The translations under genes and the position numbers were made by a program. From assembly GCF_035989265.1 (NCBI RefSeq), contig NZ_JAYKZX010000003.1, forward strand, positions 806,001-870,000: a DNA stretch of 64,000 bases, in the 5' to 3' direction. The notes below the pieces were generated by a model. The model was not told the origin of the DNA. It made no database searches and was given only the letters and a program-made list of their open reading frames with translations. Source of the DNA: Sphingobium sp. HWE2-09 (GTDB lineage: Bacteria > Pseudomonadota > Alphaproteobacteria > Sphingomonadales > Sphingomonadaceae). Every line of letters starts with the position of its first letter. Position 1 is the first letter of the stretch. Below are positions 1-8,799 of the stretch, piece after piece.

Positions 1-62
1 GGTTTCAAGATCAGGTGCTGCCGTTTTTCGACCGGCATCTGGATTTTGCGACAGGGAGTTAG
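1..62 (+). CDS. 3' end of an unidentified gene (partial)
   Basis: An open frame enters the window at its left edge and ends with TAG at 60-62. The last 19 residues end in a QVLPFFDRHLDF-like tail. Such tails are common at the C-terminus of alpha/beta hydrolases of the prolyl-oligopeptidase or dienelactone-hydrolase type, which would fit a carbohydrate-esterase neighbour. The fragment is too short to prove this. It lies about 140 nt before the next gene on the same strand. Confidence 0.4.
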   Translation, partial: FQDQVLPFFDRHLDFATGS

Positions 63-102
63 ACAGTTGTGAGCGTTTATCGCGCGGCTGGTCATCGATT
101 TT

Positions 103-116
103 AGATAGCGATAACA
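103..116. promoter_or_regulatory. Candidate LacI-family operator upstream of the acetylesterase gene
   Basis: AGATAGCGATAACA matches 11 of 14 positions of the palindrome TGTTAGCGCTAACA that recurs upstream of other genes in this locus (14428, 20646, 20820). It lies about 85 nt before the start codon at 202. A LacI-family regulator is encoded at 16754-17800. This is the weakest of the four sites. Confidence 0.5.
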
Positions 117-201
117 AAATCGTTGTGACGGAGTGAAAATCGGTTATCTCTACGGCAACGGTCCGGCACAGGGCTGACCCTTGTGGGAGGAGCCGACGGC
201 C

Positions 202-2166
202 ATGTTTTCGCGCGATCATTTGAGATGCTTGTCAAGCTTCTTTTTGAGCGGTGCTGCGTTGATGCCCATGGCTGCATGGGCGGTGCCACAATTCGATCCT
301 GTGTTCAGCGACCATGCGGTGATCCAACGCGATCATCCCGTGATCGTAACAGGACGCGGTGCGCCGCAAGAAATGATTGCGGTAACATTTGGGATGGAAA
401 CCCGCGAGGTGCGAGCGGACAAGGACGGTCGGTTCGAGGCCCGCTTTGCGCCGACCAGCGCGATCGGGCCGGTGCGGCTGGAGGCGCGTGCGGCGTCGGG
501 CAGCGTTACCGCGCAGGATGTGGCAGTGGGCGACGTGTTCCTGTGTTCGGGCCAGTCCAACATGGAATTGGAAGTGCGCAATGCGCAGGATGCCGGGACG
601 CAGATCCGCACTTCTGCCGATGATCAATTGCGCCTGCTGCTGGTGCCTCGCGTTGTTGCGGACAATCCGCTGCTCGATTTTAAGCAGCCGGTATCTTGGC
701 GGCCTGCCGGGCCGGATAGCGTCGCTGATTTTTCTGCCGCGTGCTTCTATATGGCGCGCGAGTTGCGCAAGACGGCCAAGGTGCCGATCGGCGCGATCGC
801 CAGCAGTTGGGGCGGATCGCGGATCAGCCCATGGATGGGCGCGCGGGCGCAGGCGGCGGTCGGGCAGGGCGCGCAATCGGCGCTGGTGTCGCTGCATGGG
901 CGTGATCCTTTCGCGGCGGAGCGGGCGGCGAGTGCGGAATGGGAAAAATGGTGGCGCAAGGCGACGGGCGATGCTGCTGGTAAGGAGCCTTGGCAGCCCG
1001 ATAGCGGCATTGCCTGGAACGATGTGCCGCGCATCGGGCCATGGGAAGAATGGGGCGTGCCTGCGCTCGCCGACTATAATGGCATGGTCTGGTATCGGCG
1101 CGAGATCGACCTGACGGCGGCGCAGGCCAAGGCGAGCGGCATATTGTCGCTGGGGCTACTGGACGATGTCGGCCGGGTGTGGATCAACGGCAAGCCGGTG
1201 GGCATGAGCGCGCGCAGCTGGCAGCCGAGCAGCTTCGATGTACCGCCCGGCTTGTTCAAGCCGGGGCGCAATGTGATCGTCGTCAATGTGCTGGACGCTT
1301 ACGCCAATGGCGGCCTGTCCGGTCCGGCCGAGGTGATGAAACTGTCACTGGGGTCGGAAGGGGACATGCCTCTGAGTGATGGGTGGCGCTATGCGGTGGC
1401 GACCCGGTCGCCGCCGGGCGCGCCGCGCGTGCCGTGGGGCGATACGACCGGGGTGGGCACACTCTATAACGGCATGATCGCGCCACTGGGAGCGATCGGG
1501 TTGAAAGGGGTCGCCTGGTATCAGGGCGAATCTGACGTCGACCTGCCGGGCTATGCCCAGCGGATGCAAGCGATGATGGCCGATTGGCGGCAGCAGTTCG
1601 GATCGCCCGACCTGGCCTTCGTCGCGGTGCAGCTGGCGGGCTATGGCGATCCGATCACCAAGCCTGCGGAGAATGGCTGGGCGGCGATGCGGCAGGTGCA
1701 ATATCAGGCGATGGCGCAGGACGATCATGGCGGGCTGGCGACGGCGATCGATCTGGGCGATCCGTTCGATATTCATCCGGGGGAAAAACAGGAGGTCGGG
1801 CGTCGGCTGGCGCGGGCGATGCGGGCGGTGGCCTATGGCGAGGCGGTATCGCGCACGGGGCCGCAGGCGGCGCGGGCGACCGCCAGTGCCGATGGCGGCG
1901 CAGCGATCGATTTCACCGGGCTGACCGGGGGGCTGCAGACGCGTAGCGCGGCGCAGGCGATCGGTTTCGAACTATGCGGCGCGGCGGCGGGCAGTTGCCG
2001 CTTTGTGGTCGGCCGGATCGAGGGCGCGCGCGTGATCCTGACCGGCGACAGCCAGCCAGCGGTGCGGGTGCGCTATGCCTGGGCGGGGTCGCCGGTGGTG
2101 AACCTGTATGACGAGGCGCCCTTGCCGGTCGGATCGTTCGAATTGCCGATCGCGCCAGTGCGCTGA
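202..2166 (+). CDS. Sialate O-acetylesterase-family carbohydrate esterase (SGNH/SASA type)
   Basis: A predicted exported esterase of 654 residues that removes O-acetyl groups from a sugar polymer, here probably acetylated xylan or its oligosaccharides. The ATG at 202 is preceded by GGGAGG at a good distance and opens a signal peptide ending near AWA (residues 25-27). The nucleophile block CSGQSNMELEV lies at residues 115-125, with the serine of GQSN at 119. A second catalytic block, DIHPGEKQ, lies near residue 525. Between them is an inserted beta-sandwich of roughly residues 270-390 with a VWINGKPVG motif like GH2-type sugar-binding domains, which is usual for this family. It is followed by GH51 on the same strand after about 100 nt. 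Family assignment is firm; acetyl-xylan specificity is inferred from the neighbours. Confidence 0.88.
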   Translation: MFSRDHLRCLSSFFLSGAALMPMAAWAVPQFDPVFSDHAVIQRDHPVIVTGRGAPQEMIAVTFGMETREVRADKDGRFEARFAPTSAIGPVRLEARAASGSVTAQDVAVGDVFLCSGQSNMELEVRNAQDAGTQIRTSADDQLRLLLVPRVVADNPLLDFKQPVSWRPAGPDSVADFSAACFYMARELRKTAKVPIGAIASSWGGSRISPWMGARAQAAVGQGAQSALVSLHGRDPFAAERAASAEWEKWWRKATGDAAGKEPWQPDSGIAWNDVPRIGPWEEWGVPALADYNGMVWYRREIDLTAAQAKASGILSLGLLDDVGRVWINGKPVGMSARSWQPSSFDVPPGLFKPGRNVIVVNVLDAYANGGLSGPAEVMKLSLGSEGDMPLSDGWRYAVATRSPPGAPRVPWGDTTGVGTLYNGMIAPLGAIGLKGVAWYQGESDVDLPGYAQRMQAMMADWRQQFGSPDLAFVAVQLAGYGDPITKPAENGWAAMRQVQYQAMAQDDHGGLATAIDLGDPFDIHPGEKQEVGRRLARAMRAVAYGEAVSRTGPQAARATASADGGAAIDFTGLTGGLQTRSAAQAIGFELCGAAAGSCRFVVGRIEGARVILTGDSQPAVRVRYAWAGSPVVNLYDEAPLPVGSFELPIAPVR

Positions 2167-2270
2167 GGCTTGGCCTGCCTGATGGGGCGGGCGCTGGATA
2201 CGCAATGCAGGATGAAGGGACGCGCGGCGGCGTGGTGTCGCGGCGCGCCTATGACAGGAGAGGAAAAACC

Positions 2271-4376
2271 ATGCGACACACCCATAGGTGGACGACGGCC
2301 TGCTGGATGACGCTGGCCGTGGCGAGCGCAACGGCGGCCTCGGCGGATGCCCAGGCGATCCGCGCGACGATCGATACCAGCCGCACCAGCGCGGCGGTGA
2401 CACCTTATGAATATGGCATGTTCATCGAGCCGATCGGCGGTCTGGTGAACCGGACGCTGTGGGCGGAGATGCTGGACGACCGGAAATTCCATTATCCGGT
2501 GCGGGTCGAGAGCAAGGATGAGAAGGTGCCAGACACGGTCGAGGGGCGGCCCGCGCCCGCCTTCCGCAAATGGCGGCCGATCGGTGGCGAAGATGCGGTT
2601 GTGATGGATAGTAGCGATCCGTTCGTGGGTCGCCATAGCCCGGTGGTGGCGCTGTCAGGTGACGCGCCCCGCGGCTTTGGGCAGGGTGGCATGGCGACCA
2701 AGGCGGGGCAGGATTATGTCGGCCGCATCCAATTGAGCGGCGATGCCACGGCCAAGGTGCAGGTCGCGCTGATCTGGGGCGAAGGGGCGCGCGAACGGCA
2801 GGTGGTGACGCTGCCTGCACCGGGCGCGGGGTGGGCGGAACTGCCGCTGCGCTTCACGGCGGGCAAGGCGTCGGCCGACGCGCGGTTGGAGGTGACGGGG
2901 ACGGGCAGCGGGCGCTTCCGCGTGGGGGCGGTGTCGCTGATGCCTGCAGACAATATCAATGGCTGGCGTGCGGATACGACGGCGATCGTCCGTTCGCTCA
3001 AGTCCGGCATGTGGCGCCTGCCCGGCGGCAATTTCCTGTCCAATTGGGACTGGCATCAGGCGCTGGGGCCGCGTGACAAGCGGGTGCCGATGTTCGACCA
3101 TGCCTGGAGCGCGATGCAGACCAACGACATCGGCATGGACGAATGGATGGAGTTGACCCGCATCCTGGAGGTCGAACCCTATGTGACCGTCAATGCGGGC
3201 CTGGGCGACGCCAATTCGGCGGCGGAAGAGGTGGAATATCTGAACGGGGCGGCGACCAGCGAGTGGGGCGCGAAGCGGGCGGCGAACGGTCACCCCGCGC
3301 CCTATGGCGTCAAATGGTGGAATATCGGCAACGAACCCTATGGCTGGTGGCAGATCGGCAAGACCTCGCTCGATTATTATCTGATGAAGCATAAGGAATT
3401 TGCCGCGGCGATGCGGGCGAAGGAGCCGGGCATCACATTGATCGCGTCGGGCGCGATGCCCGACCAGTTGCATCCCCGCGACGTGAAGGAAAACCCGTCG
3501 TTGGAAAGCATCCAGAAGAAATTCGGAACCGAGGAGGATTGGACCGGCGGCTTCTTTGCGAACGCGATGGGAACGTTCGATGGCATCACCGAACATTGGT
3601 ATGATCGCGGGGAGGAGCGCCCGAACGCCCCGGCGGACGAGGAACTGATCGAGTTCGCGCGGTCGCCGTCGAACCATGTGCGCATGAAGGCCGAGGAATG
3701 GGCCATTTATCGGCAACGGTATCCGGCCATGGCACAGGCGAACAATGGCAAGGGCGTTTTCATGTCGATGGACGAATATGCCTATATGGCCAAGGACGGG
3801 GCGACGCTGAAGTCGGCGCTGGCCTATTCCATGGTGATCCAGGAAATGCTGCGCCATACCGATTTCCTGACGATGGCGGCGTTCACGTCGGGCGCATCGA
3901 CCATGGACATTACGCCGACCGATGCGGTGCTGAACACGACCGGGCTGGTGTTCAAACTATATGGCGCGCATTTCGGCGCGGGGACGGTGCCGGTCGCGCT
4001 AGACGGCAATGTGCCGCAGCCCGACCCCAAGCATGTGGTGGGATCGGCGCATCCGCAGGTGAAGGCGGGTAGCGCGACCTGGCCACTGGATATGGTGGCG
4101 GCGCTCAGCCCCGATGGCAAGGCGGTGCGGGTCGGCATCGTCAATGCGACGTTCAAGCCGCAGAGCGTGGCGATCGATATGCCATCGGCGCGGGCGAAGG
4201 GGGCGGGGAAGCTGTGGCGGATTACCGCGCAATCGCTGGCTGCCGCGAACAAGGTGGGGGCTAAGCCGGGGGTGACGATCACGCAGGCCAAGGCGCCGAC
4301 GTTCAATGGGCGGTTGACGGTGCCGCCGCTTTCGACGTCGGTGTTCGAATATCCGATCGAGGGTGGGGGGCGTTGA
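2271..4376 (+). CDS. GH51 alpha-L-arabinofuranosidase, exported
   Basis: Predicted retaining alpha-L-arabinofuranosidase of 701 residues that removes L-arabinofuranosyl side chains from arabinoxylan or arabinan. The ATG at 2271 follows AGGAGAGGAAAAACC and starts a signal peptide ending ASADAQA near residue 28. The TIM-barrel carries the acid/base in NIGNEPYG (Glu355) and the nucleophile in SMDEYAY (Glu502). A carbohydrate-binding-like insert of about residues 105-225 lies before the barrel. The all-beta arabinofuranosidase C-terminal domain closes the protein with the typical LPPLSTSVFEY-like end. It lies 104 nt after the esterase gene and probably belongs to the same transcript. The signal peptide suggests a periplasmic or surface location, unlike many cytoplasmic GH51 enzymes. 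Confidence 0.92.
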   Translation: MRHTHRWTTACWMTLAVASATAASADAQAIRATIDTSRTSAAVTPYEYGMFIEPIGGLVNRTLWAEMLDDRKFHYPVRVESKDEKVPDTVEGRPAPAFRKWRPIGGEDAVVMDSSDPFVGRHSPVVALSGDAPRGFGQGGMATKAGQDYVGRIQLSGDATAKVQVALIWGEGARERQVVTLPAPGAGWAELPLRFTAGKASADARLEVTGTGSGRFRVGAVSLMPADNINGWRADTTAIVRSLKSGMWRLPGGNFLSNWDWHQALGPRDKRVPMFDHAWSAMQTNDIGMDEWMELTRILEVEPYVTVNAGLGDANSAAEEVEYLNGAATSEWGAKRAANGHPAPYGVKWWNIGNEPYGWWQIGKTSLDYYLMKHKEFAAAMRAKEPGITLIASGAMPDQLHPRDVKENPSLESIQKKFGTEEDWTGGFFANAMGTFDGITEHWYDRGEERPNAPADEELIEFARSPSNHVRMKAEEWAIYRQRYPAMAQANNGKGVFMSMDEYAYMAKDGATLKSALAYSMVIQEMLRHTDFLTMAAFTSGASTMDITPTDAVLNTTGLVFKLYGAHFGAGTVPVALDGNVPQPDPKHVVGSAHPQVKAGSATWPLDMVAALSPDGKAVRVGIVNATFKPQSVAIDMPSARAKGAGKLWRITAQSLAAANKVGAKPGVTITQAKAPTFNGRLTVPPLSTSVFEYPIEGGGR

Positions 4377-4459
4377 TCGTTACCTGGCGCGGGTTGGGGG
4401 ACAGTTGAGAGCGTGGAACTGGACCCCGGCCTGCGCCGGGGAACAGGCGATTTTTACCG

Positions 4460-4537
4460 CCGTTCGCCCTGAGCCTGTCGAAGGGTTGCGCTTCTTGAAG
4501 AGAAGAACAGGGCTTCGACAGGCTCAGCCCGAACGGG
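4460..4537. repeat. Large imperfect inverted repeat between convergent genes (REP-like element)
   Basis: The left arm (4460-4496) and right arm (4498-4537) share the block GAGCCTGTCGAAG in inverted orientation, flanked by GTTCG on both outer sides. The element fills the gap between GH51 and the convergent GH127/146 gene, where it could end both transcripts as a hairpin. A related element with the core CTCGACAGGCTCGAA lies at 63116-63190. Elements with this core are, to my knowledge, dispersed in sphingomonad intergenic regions. Confidence 0.7.
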
Positions 4538-4539
4538 AC

Positions 4540-6870
4540 TTATGATAGGGGGCGCGCTTCGACGCTGCGGACGCCGTAGATGGCGCTTTTCCCCTTTAGC
4601 GCGGTCAGCGTGACGGTGGATTGCGCGGCCTGGGTGGGTGGCAGCGGATAATCGACGACCAGCCATTCATTCTGCGACCGCCGCTCGCGGCGCTCGACTG
4701 CGATGTCCTTGCCATCGACGGCGATCCGCATGACGCGGCCGGTGTCATTGCCCCAATAGGTGATCTGAAGCGTGGCGGGGCCGGGGCGGCGCTGGATGGT
4801 GAAGCGCATCTGTGCGCCTTCGGGCAGGGAGCGGTTTTTCTTGCCGTAAAATTCGCCGCCTGCCCCGGCGGTGGCGGTCAGGGCGTGATCGCGTTCCGGC
4901 TGCATTTCACCGATGTGGAAAATATCGATCGTGCGGCGGGCGAGGTCGGCGCGGGCGGCTTCGGCGGTCTGGTAGGCGGTGCGTTCCTTTGCCCAGCTAT
5001 CGGGCGTGAAGGTGCGGAAATAGACTGCGGTGCGCCGGTCGTAGAGCGGGTAGAAGGGGACGAGGTTGTGCTGTTTCCCCAGCACATCGGTCGTCTGATA
5101 GCGGTGCGGCTGGTTTTGCGGGACCAGCGCATCGCGGGGATCGTTGCGCATCAGCAGGGCAGGCGCGGGACCGTCGAACCGGACATCGGCCGCGCCCAGA
5201 TCGGCCGCCAGCGCCAGCGGGCCGCTCATATAGGCATAGGTGTCGGGCGCGCCCGACAGGGCTTCGGCCCGCAGCGTCATCGGGATGGTGATCGCAATGC
5301 GATCGCCCGCGCGCCAGCGCCGGTCGATGCGCCAATATCCCTCGACAATCGGCGCGTCGAGCGGCTGGCCGTTGAGCGCGATGGTCGCGCCATCGGCCCA
5401 GGCCGGACGACGAAGGGCGATGGCGGCGGCGCGGCGCGGAGCGCGCGCGATGGTCAGGCTGACCTGGCCGTTTTGCGGATAGGCGGTGTCCATCTCCAGC
5501 TTCATGCCGCCGGGCATGTCCAGCGTGGAGGGGATGAAGAGATTGACGAACAGCGTCGATCCGTCGCGCCAGTAGATGGAGTCGGCATGTTTGGCGTGGC
5601 TTTCCATGCCGGAGCCGACGCAGCACCAGAAGCTGTTTTCGGGCGTGGAATAGTCGCGCTTGGCGCCTGCCTCCATCGGCATGAAATAGACGAACTGGCC
5701 GGTGTCGGGCCGCTGATGCGCGAGCATGTGGTTGATCTGCGCGCGCTCATAATAGTCGAACCAGTCGGCGCTGGGTGACCAACTGTAGAGATGGCGCGTG
5801 AGTTTGAGCATATTATAGCTGTTGCACGCTTCGCAGGTGGCGGTCGTCAGTTGTTCACCCTGCCGGTCGGGCTGGCCGAAATGTTCGCGCTCCGAATTGC
5901 CGCCGATGACGTAGCTGTGATGAGTGAGCACGGTTTTCTGGAAGAAGCGAGCGGCGTCGGCGTCCTGCGTATCGCCGCCGACTTCGTAGAGGCGCGCTAG
6001 GCCGATGATCTTGGGAATTTGCGTGTTGGCGTGCAGGCCTGCGAGTTTGTCCTCGCCGCGCATCAGCGGATCGACCACCGAGCGATGGCGCAGCCTCTTG
6101 GCGACGGCCAGCCAGCGCGCGTTGCCGGTCAAGGCGTAGAGTTCGGCATAGCTTTCCAATATGCCGCCATGTTCGACCGACAAAATCTGTTGCACCTGAT
6201 CGTCGGATAGCCCCTCCACGATGGTGGCGAGATAGTCGCCGATGCCCAGCGCGATCGGCAGGGCGGCCTTGCGCCCAGCCAGTTGATGCGCATCGATCAG
6301 GCCCGCAACGATCTTGTGCAGGGCGTAGATCGGCACCCAGGCGCCGTTCAATTCCCAGGTGGTGCGGATGTCGCCGCGGCGCAATTCTTCGAACACGATT
6401 TTGCCGGGAACATAATGGCCGTCGCGCATGACGGTCATGCCGCCCAGATAGCCGTCGCCTTCGGCCGTCTGGATGCGCTGCATCGACGCCAGCGTGCGGT
6501 CCAGAACGGCGGTCAGTTCCGGGTCGCCGTTGTTGGCGATCATCAGCGAGACGGCCGACATCCAGTGGCCCATCGTGTGGCCCGCGATGCTGTCGCTTTC
6601 CCAGCCGCCATAAACCGGCGCGGGGGCGGGCAGCCGCGCAGAGGTGTAGAAATTATGCAGCAGCCGTTCGGGGTCGAGCGACAGGAGATAGCGGCGATTT
6701 GCGGCCATGGCATCAGCATAGGGCGATGGCTTGAGCGTGACATGGCGGCTGGGGACTGGTTCGGCGCGCCGTTCGCGGCGCGGGGTCGCGGCCTTCAGCA
6801 TGGTGGGCGACAGCGGCAGGAGCAGGCTGGCCGAGGTCAGCAAGGCGCGACGGGTAAGGACGTGGTGCAT
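4540..6870 (-). CDS. GH127/GH146-type beta-L-arabinofuranosidase (DUF1680)
   Basis: Predicted exo-glycosidase of 776 residues releasing beta-L-arabinofuranose. Residues 1-27 form a signal peptide with a twin-arginine-like LTRRALL stretch. The (alpha/alpha)6 barrel carries the family's unusual cysteine chemistry: CEACN (Glu347, Cys349) and the pair WCCVGSG (Cys416-Cys417) form the zinc-thiolate site with a cysteine nucleophile, and the REHF motif (Glu329) is the likely acid/base. Beta-sandwich domains follow, including a C-terminal segment rich in Trp and Tyr. The ATG at 6870 is chosen over a TTG nine codons earlier because the latter lacks a ribosome site and the signal peptide starts at MHHVLTRR. 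It is last in the minus-strand operon, 30 nt after GH27. GH127 and GH146 cannot be separated by eye. Confidence 0.85.
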   Translation of the reverse strand: MHHVLTRRALLTSASLLLPLSPTMLKAATPRRERRAEPVPSRHVTLKPSPYADAMAANRRYLLSLDPERLLHNFYTSARLPAPAPVYGGWESDSIAGHTMGHWMSAVSLMIANNGDPELTAVLDRTLASMQRIQTAEGDGYLGGMTVMRDGHYVPGKIVFEELRRGDIRTTWELNGAWVPIYALHKIVAGLIDAHQLAGRKAALPIALGIGDYLATIVEGLSDDQVQQILSVEHGGILESYAELYALTGNARWLAVAKRLRHRSVVDPLMRGEDKLAGLHANTQIPKIIGLARLYEVGGDTQDADAARFFQKTVLTHHSYVIGGNSEREHFGQPDRQGEQLTTATCEACNSYNMLKLTRHLYSWSPSADWFDYYERAQINHMLAHQRPDTGQFVYFMPMEAGAKRDYSTPENSFWCCVGSGMESHAKHADSIYWRDGSTLFVNLFIPSTLDMPGGMKLEMDTAYPQNGQVSLTIARAPRRAAAIALRRPAWADGATIALNGQPLDAPIVEGYWRIDRRWRAGDRIAITIPMTLRAEALSGAPDTYAYMSGPLALAADLGAADVRFDGPAPALLMRNDPRDALVPQNQPHRYQTTDVLGKQHNLVPFYPLYDRRTAVYFRTFTPDSWAKERTAYQTAEAARADLARRTIDIFHIGEMQPERDHALTATAGAGGEFYGKKNRSLPEGAQMRFTIQRRPGPATLQITYWGNDTGRVMRIAVDGKDIAVERRERRSQNEWLVVDYPLPPTQAAQSTVTLTALKGKSAIYGVRSVEARPLS

Positions 6871-6900
6871 GGGAGCAGTCTTTCTTGTCTGGCGCAAATC

Positions 6901-8799
6901 TTAGCGGCGCAGGGCCGCGTCGCCCCAGGTGACGGGGACGGCGTTGCCCTTCACGCCATCGGCGCGGGCGACGAGTTCGAGCAGGGCGACGCCCTGCACA
7001 TTGGCGGCCAGCGGCTGCGGCGCATCGCCCCGGCGCAGGGGTGGCGTGCTGGCGAGCGGCTTGCCATCGCCATAGAGGAAGAAGCGGACGGGCTGATCGG
7101 CTTCGAGCGCGCTGTCGTCCACGCCGACGCTGGCGGTGAAGCGGGCAAAGTCCTTGTTGCGCACTTCAAGACGAGAGTTGGCGAGGACGCCGATGCCCGA
7201 CGCGAAGCCCTTGCCGCCGACGAACAGGGGCTGGTCGTAGGGGGTGGCATCGGGCATCGCGCCGCCCCACCCCGCATGGATGGGCCGTTCGCCGATGCCG
7301 CGCGTGCCGCGCCAGCCGGGAATGGAGCGATAGATGGTGGGGTCGGGCTGCGGATTGACGACGCCGTCGACCGCCGGATTGACGATGCCGGGCTGTTCGG
7401 ACAGGTAAACGCCGTCCGCCAGGGTACGGGCGCCTGATGCGCGGAACACCAGCGTCTGGCGCGGTTCGACGCGCAGCTTCGTCTCCTTGGTGAAGGCGCT
7501 TTTCGCGCCGGTCCACAGGTCAATGAGGGCGATGTCGCGGTCGGCCAGGAACTTCAGATGATCGGCGGTCAGCACCGCGTCTACCGGGGCAAGGCCGCGA
7601 TTGAAAAGGGCGACGGCCTTGTCGCCATTGGCGAGCGTCTTGACCAGGATATGGAGGCTGTCGCTGTCGAAGGCGACGACGGCCTGATTGCCCGCCGCGT
7701 CCTGATTAAGCGCGATGAGGCCCGCATTGCCGAAGATGTCGAGCAAGGGTTGGGGGGTGGTGCGCAGGTCCGCGCCGATCAGCAGCGGGGCGTTCATCAT
7801 CGCCCAGAGCGCGAAGTGTGAGCGGGCTTCGGTCAGATGCTGCGCGTCGAAATCGCCCGCGCCGATGAACAGCATGTCGGGATCATTCCATGTTCCCGGT
7901 TTGGCGTAGAGCGCGCGGCGGACGGCACTGTCATAATTGGTCAGCATCCGGCTCCAGTCGGACGAGATATCGTCGCTGGTGCGGGAGATGTTGCCGACAT
8001 CCTTGCCCCAGGCGCGGACATTGGCGCTGCCCCAGATGCAGAGCGAGAGGAGATAATCATTGTCCGGGTTGTGCTTGCCAAGCGACTGGTTGATCTCGGC
8101 GAACAGCGCCTTGACCGCCGGGACGTTGGAGCGGGTGATCGATGTCTGGTCGATCAGCGGGGTGAGCGCGCGGAAGCGGCCGCTCGTCACTCGTTCTTCG
8201 TCCGCGGCGAAGGCGCGGATGCCGCAGCCATCGACCTTGATCGCGTCGAAGCCCCAATCGGCGAAAAACAGGCGGATATCCTGATCGATATGGCCGTAGA
8301 GGCCCACTTCGCGCTCCGCCACGCTGCCTTCGGGCAGTTGGGCGGGGCCGGTCGAATAGGCCTGCGAACAGCTGTTGCGGCCAAGGTCGGAATAGATGCC
8401 CGCCTTGAACCCCATGGCGTGGAGCTTGTCGGTCAGGGGGCGGAAGGAGGGGTCGCCCTTCCTGGTGCGGGCGGAGGGGAATTTGTCGGCGCGGATGATC
8501 AGCTTGCCATCGCTGGTGCGGCGTTTGAGCCACCAGCCATCGTCGATGTTGATGTGTCGATAGCCCTTTTGCACCAGCCCGGTTTCGATGATGCGCCGGG
8601 CCGATCCCATCAGCTTTTCCTCGTCAATTTCCGTCTGGAACGCGTTCCAGCTGTTCCAGCCCATCGGCGGCAAGGCGGCATCGCCCGCCTGATAGGCGCT
8701 CCAGCGGCCGGTGGGGGCGAGCGGATCGGCGCTTTGCGCCGACAGGGTGGTTCCGGCGCATAACAAGGCTAGAGGCAGGAGGAAGCGGCGCAGGGTCAT
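6901..8799 (-). CDS. GH27 alpha-galactosidase (melibiase) with C-terminal NPCBM-like domain
   Basis: Predicted exported retaining alpha-D-galactosidase of 632 residues. The signal peptide ends near TLSAQS. The barrel begins with PPMGWNSWNAF (residues 44-54). The nucleophile lies in KVDGCG (Asp190) and the acid/base in SDDISSDW (Asp276/277). The IDDGW pair (Asp86-Asp87) that contacts galactose is intact, which favours alpha-galactosidase over the beta-L-arabinopyranosidase variant of this family. After the Greek-key domain, residues of about 480-632 form an extra beta-sandwich with the GVDDSALEADQPVRFFLYGDG pattern of NPCBM modules. Its ATG overlaps the stop of GH95 as ATGA at 8796-8799, so translation is probably coupled. 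In this locus it may remove galactose caps from arabinoxylan side chains. Confidence 0.88.
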   Translation of the reverse strand: MTLRRFLLPLALLCAGTTLSAQSADPLAPTGRWSAYQAGDAALPPMGWNSWNAFQTEIDEEKLMGSARRIIETGLVQKGYRHINIDDGWWLKRRTSDGKLIIRADKFPSARTRKGDPSFRPLTDKLHAMGFKAGIYSDLGRNSCSQAYSTGPAQLPEGSVAEREVGLYGHIDQDIRLFFADWGFDAIKVDGCGIRAFAADEERVTSGRFRALTPLIDQTSITRSNVPAVKALFAEINQSLGKHNPDNDYLLSLCIWGSANVRAWGKDVGNISRTSDDISSDWSRMLTNYDSAVRRALYAKPGTWNDPDMLFIGAGDFDAQHLTEARSHFALWAMMNAPLLIGADLRTTPQPLLDIFGNAGLIALNQDAAGNQAVVAFDSDSLHILVKTLANGDKAVALFNRGLAPVDAVLTADHLKFLADRDIALIDLWTGAKSAFTKETKLRVEPRQTLVFRASGARTLADGVYLSEQPGIVNPAVDGVVNPQPDPTIYRSIPGWRGTRGIGERPIHAGWGGAMPDATPYDQPLFVGGKGFASGIGVLANSRLEVRNKDFARFTASVGVDDSALEADQPVRFFLYGDGKPLASTPPLRRGDAPQPLAANVQGVALLELVARADGVKGNAVPVTWGDAALRR